From Prochlorococcus sp. AG-402-K16 (GTDB taxonomy: Bacteria > Cyanobacteriota > Cyanobacteriia > PCC-6307 > Cyanobiaceae), in contig QCIH01000001.1 in NCBI GenBank assembly GCA_003216795.1, positions 62,001-126,000 of the forward strand: 64,000 nucleotides of DNA, written 5' to 3'. The notes below the pieces were generated by a model that searched no databases, was not told the DNA's origin, and saw only the letters and a list, made by a program, of their open reading frames with translations. This document shows positions 1-8,320 of this stretch, in pieces (within the stretch, counting starts at the first letter, position 1; each line of letters starts with the position of its first letter). A program made the position numbers and the translations under genes.

Positions 1-366
1 TCAATCTGTGAACGTTATTATAATTTCGAAAAGAAAACAATTCAAAATATCTTAAACGAAACAAATAATATTAGTTTTTTAATTGTTGAGGGTATATTTG
101 CTAAAGAATTCTCAAAAACTTTAAATAATAAGGATTATATTTTTTTAGAAATAAAAACTAAAAAAAATGAGTGCATGAAAAGAGTTGTCCAAAGAGATAT
201 AAAAGAAAGGGGGAAGAAAAAAAAACAAGCTGAGAATGATTTCTTAAAATCATGGAGCATTTATTATGAAAAATTCAAACCTAATAGCATAAAAAATAAT
301 ACAAATAAATTCATTATTGAAAAAAACACTGACATAGATCTCATTCTGAAAAAATTATTTAATTAA
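1..366 (+). CDS. Uridine kinase-like P-loop kinase, C-terminal part (5' end cut by window)
   Basis: The frame is open from base 1 to the stop at 364-366, so only about 121 C-terminal residues are visible. FLIVEGIFA resembles the 'hEGIFA' strand after the P-loop region of uridine kinases. The later stretch with VVQRDIKERG resembles the 'RR..RD..ERG' LID segment of that family. The inferred role is phosphorylation of a nucleoside or similar small substrate. The Walker A motif would lie outside the window. The first in-window ATG (175) is internal, because coding similarity continues upstream of it. The last 12 bases overlap the convergent FAD oxidoreductase gene. The family call is fairly good; the substrate is not determined. 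Confidence 0.65.
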   Translation, partial: SICERYYNFEKKTIQNILNETNNISFLIVEGIFAKEFSKTLNNKDYIFLEIKTKKNECMKRVVQRDIKERGKKKKQAENDFLKSWSIYYEKFKPNSIKNNTNKFIIEKNTDIDLILKKLFN

Positions 367-1521
367 GTCTTTAATTTTTTTCTCTAATATTAAAGCACTT
401 AAAATTGAGCCTTCAATTCTGCCAAATCCATTTCCCTCGAACCAGTCTCCGCAGAATCCAATTTTAGATTTTCTACTAAATTGTAAAGATAATGGTACGG
501 CAAGGCCAGAAGGCTGTGAAGCTCTCCATTTCATAATAGATATTTTTTCATCAAAAGTTAATTTATTTACTAAAGAATTCTCTTCAAACAATTTATTGAA
601 ATTTTTAATTATTTTTTGTTTAAAAACTTCTTCATCTTTTGCACTTATATAAGAATTAATTAAATCTGCGTTTTTTGAATGAACTACAATTCCTAATTTA
701 TTATTATCTTGCAGCTGAAAAATAATTCTTTCAAATCTATATTTTTTTTCTAAATTATTTTTTAAATAAAAATACCTTAGTTTTTTAGAATAATTATCTT
801 TATAACTATAATTTTTATTTGTATAAATTAGAAAAGTTAACCTGGGAATAAATGTTTGTTCTTCTAAGAAATTTAATAGTAAATCTATTTTTTTATCACT
901 ATTAATAGGAATTGCTCTTCTTAATGGTATTTGATTTACATTTAATATTTTTAAAGACCTCTTATGTAACAACAAATTAGTTGAACAAATTAGATATTTA
1001 GACTTGAATTTGTCGCCATTTTTTGATGTTAGTAACCATCCCTTATCATTAAACTTCATATCAACTATTAAAGTTTCAAAGAAAAAATCAATTTCCTCTT
1101 TTAAATTATTTGACTCTATTATCTTTTTCGATAATTCACTCATTGAATCCAAAGATAAATAATTAAACCCGTAAGAAAATTCAGATTTTTTTTTGGTTTC
1201 TAAATTAGAATCTTCATTTAAAAAAAATATTTCTGAGTCGTCAATTTTTATATATTTATTTTCCAATAATTCATCAATATATCTTTTTAATAGAAGATTA
1301 TTTTTACTGTTAGATATATTAAAATTTGGAGAACCATGATTTAGTTTCCATCCCTCATATTTTTTGCTTATTCTTGTACTTGATCTACCTCCAAGTCCAC
1401 GACCAATTTCAATTAATCCAACTTTTTTTGTAATATTATTTTTCAGATACTTCGAAGCGAAAACACACGCAGATATACCACCACCAATTATTAATAAGTC
1501 ATATGTAACATCAATTTTCAT
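355..1521 (-). CDS. FAD/NAD(P)-dependent oxidoreductase, renalase / amine oxidase-like
   Basis: The 388-residue protein opens with a dinucleotide-binding Rossmann motif (LLIIGGGISACVFA, about residues 9-22), followed by a GRGLGGRSSTR segment. That segment matches the GG-doublet and arginine motif of the amine oxidase/renalase flavoprotein group. Near the C-terminus, FCGDWFEGNGFGRIEGS is the second FAD-contact segment, where such proteins bind the flavin pyrophosphate. It is probably a soluble flavoenzyme; the substrate cannot be read. It lies 20 bases downstream of the MTHFR-like gene on the same strand, so the two may be cotranscribed. Its 3' end overlaps the convergent kinase gene by 12 bases. 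Confidence 0.8.
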   Translation of the reverse strand: MKIDVTYDLLIIGGGISACVFASKYLKNNITKKVGLIEIGRGLGGRSSTRISKKYEGWKLNHGSPNFNISNSKNNLLLKRYIDELLENKYIKIDDSEIFFLNEDSNLETKKKSEFSYGFNYLSLDSMSELSKKIIESNNLKEEIDFFFETLIVDMKFNDKGWLLTSKNGDKFKSKYLICSTNLLLHKRSLKILNVNQIPLRRAIPINSDKKIDLLLNFLEEQTFIPRLTFLIYTNKNYSYKDNYSKKLRYFYLKNNLEKKYRFERIIFQLQDNNKLGIVVHSKNADLINSYISAKDEEVFKQKIIKNFNKLFEENSLVNKLTFDEKISIMKWRASQPSGLAVPLSLQFSRKSKIGFCGDWFEGNGFGRIEGSILSALILEKKIKDLIK

Positions 1522-1541
1522 AGGTTTATTATTGACAGAAA

Positions 1542-2345
1542 TTATCTTTCATTTTCTAAAAAACTATAAACAGAAGAAAGTTTCTCTGATGAAGAAAAAT
1601 CAGATTCAATTACAGGTGTAATATTATTTTTTTTATAAAAACTAACTAAATCGTTTGTGAAATCAAAAAAATTCTCCAAGGCAAATAAACACTTTTCAGA
1701 TATATATACCTCTTTCCAAGGACGAAATTTAAACCGTGTTATAAATTGTTTAGAAGGAATAAATAAACTTCCAAATAAATTTAATTTTTCTTCTTTTGCT
1801 ACGTTTTTAAGATAAGTCACCTCATTCTGAAGAACTTTAATATCTGTACCATATTGAAACCAAATTGAATTTATTAACCCAGTCGAAATTTTTTTTTCGA
1901 ACCTTTCTCTTTCTGAAGAAATATTATAATATTTTTTCAAATATGGATTGTAAGCTATACCTAATTTAACTTTTAAATTTTTTTCTTTTTTTAAATAAGC
2001 TAATACATGAACTGAGTCAAAGTTTTTTTTCTTATTTGATCCCGACACAAGAAGAATTTCAATATTTTTATAAGTCTGAGAACTTTTAACAAAATCTAAA
2101 AATTCCAGATAAGAATTTTCTTTATTTTTTGAATATTGATGATAAAGACTATAGTGATAGGTCACATTAAATTCATCATAGTTTTTTGATATATATTTGA
2201 TAGTTGAATTAAATAAATCTTTCTTTATAAGTCCTTTACATGGAATATTAATATTTTTAATATTATTCAATTTGCAGAAATTAAGTTTATCGTCTAACTG
2301 AGAAATATTTTTAAATGACAATTCAAATCTTATATTATTGTTCAT
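1542..2345 (-). CDS. Methylenetetrahydrofolate reductase-like TIM-barrel protein
   Basis: This 267-residue protein has no signal peptide. Its order of segments recalls the MTHFR barrel: a strand with HYSLYHQ where MTHFR has its AHLTC strand, then IEILLVSGSNKK (compare ILALRGD), then KLGIAYNPYLK (compare GVAGYPE), then a KKISTGLINSIWFQYGTD segment (compare K..AGADFIITQ.FFD). Similarity is to the fold and spacing only. The classic catalytic residues are not clearly kept, so a true folate role is uncertain. It is followed 20 bases later by the FAD oxidoreductase, which would suit a flavin-linked pair. An alternative is an uncharacterised cyanobacterial barrel protein. Confidence 0.45.
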   Translation of the reverse strand: MNNNIRFELSFKNISQLDDKLNFCKLNNIKNINIPCKGLIKKDLFNSTIKYISKNYDEFNVTYHYSLYHQYSKNKENSYLEFLDFVKSSQTYKNIEILLVSGSNKKKNFDSVHVLAYLKKEKNLKVKLGIAYNPYLKKYYNISSERERFEKKISTGLINSIWFQYGTDIKVLQNEVTYLKNVAKEEKLNLFGSLFIPSKQFITRFKFRPWKEVYISEKCLFALENFFDFTNDLVSFYKKNNITPVIESDFSSSEKLSSVYSFLENER

Positions 2346-2784
2346 TATTTAGTATTCAAATTTCATCCAATAACATATTAACGAAAACATGCATCTGCTA
2401 CGATTCTTATTTTGAAAGTCTTCTTTTTATTCTTAGCCTTTAGAAAATAACTGGGGGAAATCTCTAATGCAGCTTTTAAAGAAATTTTATCTTCTGCAGA
2501 TTTTGCAATAATTTAATTAAACATTTCCAATTTTCTGGTATTACTAAACCGGGCCATGATAAATAAAGACCTAAAAAATACCGAAAAATAAAAATAAAAA
2601 TAAAAAATACCTCATGACAAATAAAATTTTTAATTTTACTAATTAAAATAAATAATAATGATTCATATTGTATTTGAAAATAATTAATAAATTATTTCCT
2701 TTCTTCTTATCTCAGATATTTAATCCATGAAAGATTTTCATGAACACGAGAGGTTAGAATAACAAAAAAGTATTATTTTAGAAT
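2346..2784. other. 439-base intergenic stretch between divergent genes
   Basis: The region separates the minus-strand MTHFR-like gene from the plus-strand 134-residue gene. It is very AT-rich and holds an AAATA-type simple run at about 2583-2609. It also contains one probably broken small reading frame, described separately. I saw no tRNA, no strong GC-rich terminator hairpin and no other supported gene here. Promoters of both flanking genes must lie here, but I could not place them reliably. Confidence 0.5.
2476..2615 (-). pseudogene. Possible small membrane protein gene broken by one base in a T-run
   Basis: On the minus strand an ATG at 2615 starts a hydrophobic N-terminus (MRYFLFLFLFFGIF) that stops at once after a run of six T (plus-strand A-run 2573-2578). 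One additional T would carry the frame into an open segment with a protein-like composition (GLYLSWPGLVIPENWK) that stops at 2476. The joined product would be about 46 residues with one N-terminal membrane or signal segment. I recognise no family. The break could be a real mutation, a sequencing error or homopolymer slippage, and chance is not excluded. Confidence 0.35.
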
Positions 2785-3189
2785 ATGGCTAGCCAAGATT
2801 ATCTAATTGCAATAGCTTTAATAGAGCAAAACTTAGTTAGAGCAATGCCTCTTGGAGGTAAAGAAATTAAAGATAATTTAGAGGAATCAGAAAATTTCAA
2901 GAAACTTGGAGAAGAGGTGATTTTAAATCTACTAATGAGAGTATTTCAAAGAAGTGATGAAGGTGCTTTAAAAAGGGTTTCTGAAGAAAAAGGTTTGCTC
3001 CTTGTTCATATGCATCCTAAAAGAATGCAGAAAGAGCTTCCATTCATTAAATCTGAATGGATAAGAGATGGAGATACACAACAGTTTCTAAAATACCTTG
3101 GCAATCTCTCAAAAGAAGTATGGACTGCATCTTTCGTAAAATACAAAGGGATTGAATTTACTTCAATCTCAAAAAATGATGAAATCTAA
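2785..3189 (+). CDS. Conserved hypothetical protein, 134 aa
   Basis: A soluble, mostly helical protein with an ATG start and no signal or membrane segment. Features are a GGKEIKDNLEESENFKKLG stretch near residue 25 and a C-terminal half with several Trp residues (EWIRDG, EVWTASFVKYKG). The composition is normal for a real gene and codon use matches its neighbours. I do not recognise a domain. It stands alone between divergent and convergent minus-strand genes. Confidence 0.65.
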   Translation: MASQDYLIAIALIEQNLVRAMPLGGKEIKDNLEESENFKKLGEEVILNLLMRVFQRSDEGALKRVSEEKGLLLVHMHPKRMQKELPFIKSEWIRDGDTQQFLKYLGNLSKEVWTASFVKYKGIEFTSISKNDEI

Positions 3190-3209
3190 AATAGATATAT
3201 ATTTTCTTT

Positions 3210-3890
3210 TTATAGGATTTCTTTCTTTACAATGTTATTTTCCATTGCAACTCTAAAGCAATTTCTGCCATTACCAAAATCAAATGAGGAATAGTCAAAA
3301 TCATTTTTTATATGCAACGCACAATTGCCCTCAATACATATACAAGATTTAATAATTTCTCTCTGAATAAGATCATTAACGTAAGGTTCCCTCTCTTTCT
3401 CTTCATCGAAATGCGGGCAGGCAATACCTTCAACTATGCCTAAGCAATCAATTATGGCTAATTCTTTAGCATAAGAATCAGTTATACCTTTATCAAACCA
3501 ACAAATAGCCCCAGCACTTACTCCGCTCATTACAATTCCTTTTTCATAAGCATTTCGCAGAATTTTATGTAAATTCCATTCTTTCCAAACAGCTAACATA
3601 CTTTTTGTATTTCCACCGCCAACATAAATGATATCTTGAGATAAAACTTTCTCTTCTAAGTTTTCTGTTCTAGAGAAGAAATCAATATGGCTAGTTATAC
3701 AATCAAGTTTAGAAAATGCTCTATAAAAATTTAGTTTATACAAACTACTATCGCCAGATGCTGTTGGAATAAAGCAAATTTTAGGTCTTTTTTTATTACT
3801 TAAAGAAACTATATATTTTTCAATTTCAAGAGAGCCTAATGAACGTCCAAACCCTCCTCCCCCAATTGCGACTATATTTTTACTAGGCAT
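3210..3890 (-). CDS. Peptidase S51 family protein (dipeptidase E / cyanophycinase-like)
   Basis: The 226-residue protein shows the S51 layout: an N-terminal glycine-rich strand (AIGGGGFGRS), ICFIPTASGD, the DIIYVGGGNT strand and the nucleophile elbow GVSAGAICW with Ser125. The family cleaves dipeptides with N-terminal aspartate (PepE) or the storage polymer cyanophycin. At this length it is closer to PepE than to full-size cyanophycinase. No signal peptide is visible, so it is probably cytoplasmic. It is convergent with the 134-aa gene and divergent from the GNAT gene 20 bases away. Exact substrate unknown. Confidence 0.8.
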   Translation of the reverse strand: MPSKNIVAIGGGGFGRSLGSLEIEKYIVSLSNKKRPKICFIPTASGDSSLYKLNFYRAFSKLDCITSHIDFFSRTENLEEKVLSQDIIYVGGGNTKSMLAVWKEWNLHKILRNAYEKGIVMSGVSAGAICWFDKGITDSYAKELAIIDCLGIVEGIACPHFDEEKEREPYVNDLIQREIIKSCICIEGNCALHIKNDFDYSSFDFGNGRNCFRVAMENNIVKKEIL

Positions 3891-3910
3891 ATTAAATAAA
3901 AGATTTGTAT

Positions 3911-4381
3911 ATGAATTTAAGACAAATCACCAGCAAAGATCAACTGGAATTAAAGAAGGTTTATTTTGATTCAATTCAATCTTTAGATGAAAAAATTTAT
4001 AGTCAAGAACAAAAAAGAGCCTGGTCAAGCCAAGCCTGGAATAACCCAAATTTTGATAAGTCAATAATTAAAGGAAAAGGATGGCTTATAAGCAAAAAAG
4101 GAATTATTATTGCTTTTGCCACAAGATATCCCACCGATAGAATTGCACTATTTTACTGTAAGGGTAAATTCCAAAGAAAAGGCTACGGCACCAATTTACT
4201 TCATAAATTAGAAGATGAAGCTAAAAAAGAGGGTTTAGATTCTCTTTCAACTGAAGCAAGTTTAATAAGTTATGAATTATTTCTTAAAAATGAATGGAAA
4301 ATTATACGTAAAGAAAAAGTAATTATAAATAACATTTTTTTTGAAAGATATAAAATGACTAAAATTATAAAAATTAATTAG
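3911..4381 (+). CDS. GNAT-family N-acetyltransferase
   Basis: The central and C-terminal segments carry the GNAT acetyl-CoA site: LFYCKGKFQRKGYGTNLLHKL matches the strand 4 / motif A pattern (Q/R-x-x-G-x-G/A). It is followed by a helix and a strand with SLSTEASLISYELFLKNEW, the usual motif B ending in a residue-rich 'FLKNGW'-like turn. It would transfer an acetyl group from acetyl-CoA to an unknown amine. I chose the ATG at 3911; an in-frame TTG lies six bases upstream at 3905. The following small membrane gene starts 10 bases downstream and is probably cotranscribed. Confidence 0.8.
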   Translation: MNLRQITSKDQLELKKVYFDSIQSLDEKIYSQEQKRAWSSQAWNNPNFDKSIIKGKGWLISKKGIIIAFATRYPTDRIALFYCKGKFQRKGYGTNLLHKLEDEAKKEGLDSLSTEASLISYELFLKNEWKIIRKEKVIINNIFFERYKMTKIIKIN

Positions 4382-4391
4382 TAAATTAATA

Positions 4392-4715
4392 ATGTCTGGC
4401 AAAAGCAAGGGATTAATTCTGATTCAAAGGGTTCTAATTTGGGCGTTATACTTTTTTTCAGGATTTATACTTTATTCAAAAAAAGGTATTTTGCCTTCAT
4501 TGATAATTACTTTCTCAAGAATTATTTATCCATTATCTATTTTTTGGTTACAAATAAGAATTAAAAAAAGAACCAATTTTCTGCCTATTGATTCAAAAAT
4601 GACAACTTCGCAATTGTGGTTCAATTTATTACCCGTTATTGCATCTCTATTAACTGTAATTTTTTCTTTAACTAATTCTTTCTTATATATCCTAGGAAAA
4701 TTGATTAACTCTTAA
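4392..4715 (+). CDS. Small membrane protein, 107 aa
   Basis: Two to three hydrophobic segments are visible: about residues 9-26, 33-55 (interrupted by basic residues IRIKKR) and 77-103. This suggests a small inner-membrane or thylakoid protein with basic loops. It follows the GNAT gene by 10 bases on the same strand. No recognisable domain. Confidence 0.6.
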   Translation: MSGKSKGLILIQRVLIWALYFFSGFILYSKKGILPSLIITFSRIIYPLSIFWLQIRIKKRTNFLPIDSKMTTSQLWFNLLPVIASLLTVIFSLTNSFLYILGKLINS

Positions 4716-4827
4716 ATAAATTAATTATTATTTATTAGCTTTAGAAATTCCTCATAAAAAACATAATGTAAAGAAATTTGTTTTTTACTTATATTTGTTT
4801 AAGTTTTAAATAGTGATCAATAAAATC

Positions 4828-4977
4828 ATGAAAAATATTTCATTAAAGGGAAATATCAATTTTGATAAAAAAAAAGATATAAATGATTATGAATTATTCT
4901 CTTTAAAGATCACAGATAGTTTATATAAAAAAGATATTGGAAAATTCCTTGAGACTCTCTCTTCTCACTTTATTTAG
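4828..4977 (+). pseudogene. Short frame probably broken by a CT-repeat slip upstream of the DUF3303 gene
   Basis: An ATG at 4828 opens a 49-codon frame that stops just after a (CT)4 run at 4955-4962. Removing one CT would carry translation into another frame that is open with ordinary codons (LYLGKYSFSDLQIQTVTLI) all the way into the DUF3303 reading frame. The sequence therefore fits either a frameshifted N-terminal extension of that gene or a separate small gene whose 3' end has been lost. No domain is recognised in the N-terminal part. Could also be a real 49-residue peptide. Confidence 0.35.
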
Positions 4978-5069
4978 GAAAATATTCTTTTTCTGATCTT
5001 CAAATTCAAACAGTCACATTAATAAATAAGTATTTGAGGGATAATAAGTTTAATCTTAAGAATACTCCA

Positions 5070-5387
5070 ATGCAATTATTTCTTGCTGACTGCCAATTCC
5101 CAGATATTGAGAATCAAGTGAAAGCTTATCAATTATTTGTTGAGGCTTGGGAAAACGGTGAAATTGCAAAATCAGATAAAACAGATAAATTTGAAATGTT
5201 ATTTAGAGTTCATGCTCCAGGGGAGGGTAGAGTAGTTTGTTTATGTAAGGCAGATAGTGATAAAGAAATTTTCGAGCATTTTGCTCCATGGAGAGCCAAA
5301 TTTGGCATTCATATGGAATTTACACCTGTAATAAGTTGTCAAAATGTTGTTGATTACCATAAAGATTTGTTCAAAACTTTAGGGTAA
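5070..5387 (+). CDS. DUF3303-type small protein, about 105 aa
   Basis: The segment starting MQLFLADCQFPD and continuing with FRVHAPGEGRVVCLCKAD and HFAPWRAKFGIHMEFTPVI matches the layout of the short DUF3303 / ferredoxin-like alpha-beta proteins common in marine cyanobacteria. Function is unknown. I chose the ATG at 5070 because the domain begins there; the frame is open further upstream, with a TTG at 5034. No signal or membrane segment. See the broken frame just upstream, which may once have been part of this gene. Confidence 0.6.
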   Translation: MQLFLADCQFPDIENQVKAYQLFVEAWENGEIAKSDKTDKFEMLFRVHAPGEGRVVCLCKADSDKEIFEHFAPWRAKFGIHMEFTPVISCQNVVDYHKDLFKTLG

Positions 5388-5410
5388 TTAGCTTAAATCT
5401 AAAATTTATC

Positions 5411-5590
5411 GTGATTAAACCTTTTTCCAATCTTATTTATAAAAAAAATGATAAAAATTTTCCTTCTTCAAAAAATAAGCTTAAGGAAGATGAAAACGTC
5501 AAATCTAAGCCATTAATAATATTTGGTTTTATCCTCTCATTAACTTCCATCTTTTTACTTTTATTCACCATTAATAACAAATTTGGATGA
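5411..5590 (+). CDS. Small single-span membrane protein, 59 aa (GTG start)
   Basis: A GTG at 5411 opens 59 codons. The first 35 residues are polar and lysine-rich. They are followed by one hydrophobic span (about residues 38-54, IIFGFILSLTSIFLLLF) and a short polar tail. It fits a thylakoid or inner-membrane small protein, and no family is recognised. It lies 23 bases after the DUF3303 gene. Confidence 0.5.
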   Translation: MIKPFSNLIYKKNDKNFPSSKNKLKEDENVKSKPLIIFGFILSLTSIFLLLFTINNKFG

Positions 5591-5659
5591 TATATAAGTA
5601 ATTAGAACTATTACCTTGGAACAAATATGTTCTAATATTAATTTAAAACAACTAACTAA

Positions 5660-5776
5660 ATGGCGTTTAACGAAGGGGGGATGGCATCGGGCCTTCTAAT
5701 CATCGCAGTATCAATAGTTTTTGCTGCCGGTTTTGGATTCTTAGTCTTGCACTTTGTACCTGGAACTCCATTTTAA
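5660..5776 (+). CDS. Small single-span membrane protein, 38 aa
   Basis: The 38-residue protein has a polar, glycine-containing N-terminus (MAFNEGGMASG) and one span (LLIIAVSIVFAAGFGFLVL) ending in HFVPGTPF. Its size and one-helix design resemble the low-molecular-weight subunits of photosynthetic or respiratory complexes. I cannot match it to a named subunit such as PsaX, PsbX or PetM. The clean start and good coding composition support it as real. Confidence 0.6.
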   Translation: MAFNEGGMASGLLIIAVSIVFAAGFGFLVLHFVPGTPF

Positions 5777-5808
5777 GTTATCCAAATGAATTTGATTCAC
5801 AAAATATC

Positions 5809-6147
5809 TTAAACATTAACAGTTTCTAAATCCTGCATTTGATTACTATCAGAATTAGAATTCTTCTTTAATCTATAGGCATAAACTAAAGATCCTAAAG
5901 CTATGGTACTGGAGGCGAAAAACCCAGATATAAGTATCAAGGCAAAAAGACCGCCTAATAGACCCCCTTTTAATCTAAGCAAATTAGATTTAATTAAAAG
6001 TATTGATAGAAAAACAATAGTAGCTTTAAGGGAAGAGATTTTCAAAAAAGCAAATGGATAAAAAGGGTTTAAAAACATTTCTTTGGTGGAATATAATTTA
6101 GTTAATTCTAAAAATAAATTTAAAAAACCGCATAAAAAAAGACTCAA
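5809..6147 (-). CDS. Small membrane protein, 112 aa (TTG start)
   Basis: Two hydrophobic segments lie at about residues 40-56 and 62-90 (GGLLGGLFALILISGFF), with a basic, then acidic polar tail. The N-terminus is uncertain. The TTG at 6147 has an AAAGG-like ribosome site about 5 bases upstream, while an internal Met at residue 24 is an alternative. It lies 35 bases downstream of the 45-residue gene on the same strand. No family recognised. Confidence 0.45.
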   Translation of the reverse strand: MSLFLCGFLNLFLELTKLYSTKEMFLNPFYPFAFLKISSLKATIVFLSILLIKSNLLRLKGGLLGGLFALILISGFFASSTIALGSLVYAYRLKKNSNSDSNQMQDLETVNV

Positions 6148-6182
6148 ATGAGCCTTTTAAAATCTATATTAAATATGATGGT

Positions 6183-6320
6183 TTATGCATCAGGGTCAAA
6201 ATTCTTTAGGTTTGGACCAGCCACAAGACCAACAAGACCAAAAAGGACTAAAGAACCAATTCCAAAGCCTGCTGCCCATGGATTGAAACCACCTAAAGCA
6301 AAAGAAGCTAATAAATTCAT
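6183..6320 (-). CDS. Small single-span membrane protein, 45 aa
   Basis: The protein has a glycine-rich hydrophobic span (about residues 16-36, AAGFGIGSLVLFGLVGLVAG) followed by PNLKNFDPDA. It is the size of a low-mass photosystem or electron-transport subunit, but I do not recognise it as a named one. The ATG at 6320 is clear and codon use is gene-like. Confidence 0.6.
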   Translation of the reverse strand: MNLLASFALGGFNPWAAGFGIGSLVLFGLVGLVAGPNLKNFDPDA

Positions 6321-6520
6321 GATTTAAAACATAATATCTTCGAGTTAGCATACAGATTTTTATGAAAAATATACCTATATTGAGACATTTCTTCGTAATT
6401 ATTAGAATCGTTTAACTATCCCTTTATGAAAAATCCACAAAATTTTTATTATTTGTTCTATTATCGAGTCATTACTATTTAGTTGGCGCACTTTAAGACC
6501 ATCAAAACTGTTTTTTTCTA

Positions 6521-6901
6521 ATGACTTCCAACTATACCTTTATTTATGATGGAGAATGCCCATTCTGCAATCATTTTGCTGAGCTCCTTGAGATCAAAAG
6601 CAAGTTAAATAATATTAAAATTCTTGATGGTCGTAAAAATTTAACTCTAATTAAATCCTTCCTAGATAAAGGTTATGACCTAGATAAAGGGGCTATTCTC
6701 CTGAAAGATGAAGAGATCTTTCATGGGGCAGATGCAATCAATACTATTTGCAAACAGATAAATAATCCCTCAAGTAATTTACTTATGTTACTTTCTAGAG
6801 TATTTAAATCAAATAAACGAACAATTTTGATATTTCCTTTACTAGTCAGAGCAAGAAGATTCGCATTGATATCAAAAGGTATATCAACATCCTTAGTTTA
6901 A
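6521..6901 (+). CDS. DCC-family (DUF393) thiol-disulfide-like protein
   Basis: The 126-residue protein starts with the family signature: FIYDGECPFC (Cys13 and Cys16, a CxxC in the DxxCPxC context). Further on it has GAILLKDEEIFHGADAI, the usual second half of DUF393. The family is thought to be thioredoxin-like in fold; its substrates are not established. No signal peptide. It stands alone on the plus strand, 200 bases after the divergent 45-aa gene. Confidence 0.8.
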   Translation: MTSNYTFIYDGECPFCNHFAELLEIKSKLNNIKILDGRKNLTLIKSFLDKGYDLDKGAILLKDEEIFHGADAINTICKQINNPSSNLLMLLSRVFKSNKRTILIFPLLVRARRFALISKGISTSLV

Positions 6902-7008
6902 AAATAAAAACTTTCTTAATATTAAATAACATATTTATAAGCTTCTGTACTAATAAATGATAATTAATTATTTCTTAGCTAGAACTAGGTGGTATCAACA
7001 AGTATTAA

Positions 7009-7194
7009 ATGATAGAAAACTTCAATCCCTTTATTTCATTAGGCGGTGATAACCAAAAAGTTAATCATATGGCTGAAGCGGCACTTGAAATGAATTTAAC
7101 TTGCAATGATTTGAAGAAAGATTTAAATTTAACTGATGGTGATGTAGTGGATATGTTGCAACTAGTCATGGATAGGTTTAAAAATAGTAATTAA
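7009..7194 (+). CDS. Conserved hypothetical small protein, 61 aa
   Basis: A small acidic, helical soluble protein (AEAALEMNLTCNDLKKDL, then a helix with DVVDMLQLVMDRF). No domain recognised. It precedes another short soluble gene by 41 bases on the same strand, suggesting a shared transcript. Confidence 0.55.
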   Translation: MIENFNPFISLGGDNQKVNHMAEAALEMNLTCNDLKKDLNLTDGDVVDMLQLVMDRFKNSN

Positions 7195-7235
7195 GTAAAT
7201 ATCCTAATTAATCACTATATATCTATTATTTTTTA

Positions 7236-7538
7236 ATGAAAACAGTACAAATTGAGTTTTCGAAATATGAATTAGTTAACTTTTTATGGCCTAAATTAAT
7301 AGAAGACTACGGATTTGATAAAGCCAGAAAAATAGTTTCTCAAGCTATTGACTTACAAAAAATGAATAGGACTAAAAATAGCACCATGCCAATCATATTT
7401 TCAGGAACAGGAGGATTAGCTCTAATACCAATACAAATGCTAGAAAAAGAAAACTTTGATATTAGTTATAAAGATAATCAAGTTTTAATATTTAATCTAA
7501 AAAGAAAGTCATTCCAAATTTTAAATGAAGCAAACTAA
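7236..7538 (+). CDS. Hypothetical protein, 100 aa
   Basis: A soluble basic protein. The first half is helical (YGFDKARKIVSQAIDL) and the second half is strand-rich, with the patch IIFSGTGGLALIPIQML. No signal peptide, membrane span or recognised motif. It sits between the 61-aa gene and the metallo-beta-lactamase-fold gene, all on the plus strand. Confidence 0.55.
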   Translation: MKTVQIEFSKYELVNFLWPKLIEDYGFDKARKIVSQAIDLQKMNRTKNSTMPIIFSGTGGLALIPIQMLEKENFDISYKDNQVLIFNLKRKSFQILNEAN

Positions 7539-7603
7539 TATTAATTAGTAATTTCTCGATAAAGCCAAAATTACCTTATAGTCTAATAAACAATTAATTC
7601 ATA

Positions 7604-8320
7604 ATGATTTTTGAAGCGACCTACCTTGGTTCAAATGGTTGGCTTATAAAATTTAAAAAAACCAATTTAATTATTGATCCTTGGCTCAAGGGAGATTTAA
7701 TATTTCCTCCAGGTGAGTGGTTTTTTAAAGGTTCATTAGAAGAAGAAATTTCAATAGATAAAAAAATAGATATTGTTTTGTTAACCCAAGGATTACCTGA
7801 CCACTGTCATGTTCCAACATTAGAAATGTTCAGAAAGGATATTCCTATAATTTGCCCTAGAAGTGCTGTTGAAACATTAAAAAAAATTGGTTTTAGTTCA
7901 ATTAAAATGCTTAAGCCAACTGAAAAGACAAATCTTTTTAATTTAAATTTTGAAGCAACTGCTGGGGCTCCAGTTCCACAAATAGAAAACGGATATATTG
8001 TTAAAGACGATCAAGATAATGGTTTTTATATAGAACCCCATGGATATCTTGATGAAAATTTAAAAAAGCAAAGTCTTGATGCAGTCATTACTCCTACAAA
8101 AAATTTAGAATTACCTCTTGTTGGTTCTTTTGTAAAAGGTGCTGATGTAATCCCTAAATTGATTAACAAATTCAATCCAAAATATATACTTTCAAGCACC
8201 ATAGGCGGAGATGCAAAATATTCAGGTTTTTTAAATAATTTTATTTCAGTTCAGGATTACGAAGAGTCATTAAATTGTAATCTTGTAGATCTAAAGAGTA
8301 TGCAATCTATTATGATTTAA
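7604..8320 (+). CDS. Metallo-beta-lactamase-fold protein (UlaG-like)
   Basis: The 238-residue protein has the N-terminal strands LGSNGWLIKF and LIIDPWLKGD, typical of the MBL/UlaG group. In the usual HxHxDH position it has LTQGLPDHCH: the first His is replaced, with Asp and His following. Later segments (AGAPVP, ILSSTIGGDAKYSG) fit the rest of the fold. The altered metal motif means hydrolase activity is uncertain. Probably cytoplasmic; no signal peptide seen. Confidence 0.7.
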   Translation: MIFEATYLGSNGWLIKFKKTNLIIDPWLKGDLIFPPGEWFFKGSLEEEISIDKKIDIVLLTQGLPDHCHVPTLEMFRKDIPIICPRSAVETLKKIGFSSIKMLKPTEKTNLFNLNFEATAGAPVPQIENGYIVKDDQDNGFYIEPHGYLDENLKKQSLDAVITPTKNLELPLVGSFVKGADVIPKLINKFNPKYILSSTIGGDAKYSGFLNNFISVQDYEESLNCNLVDLKSMQSIMI

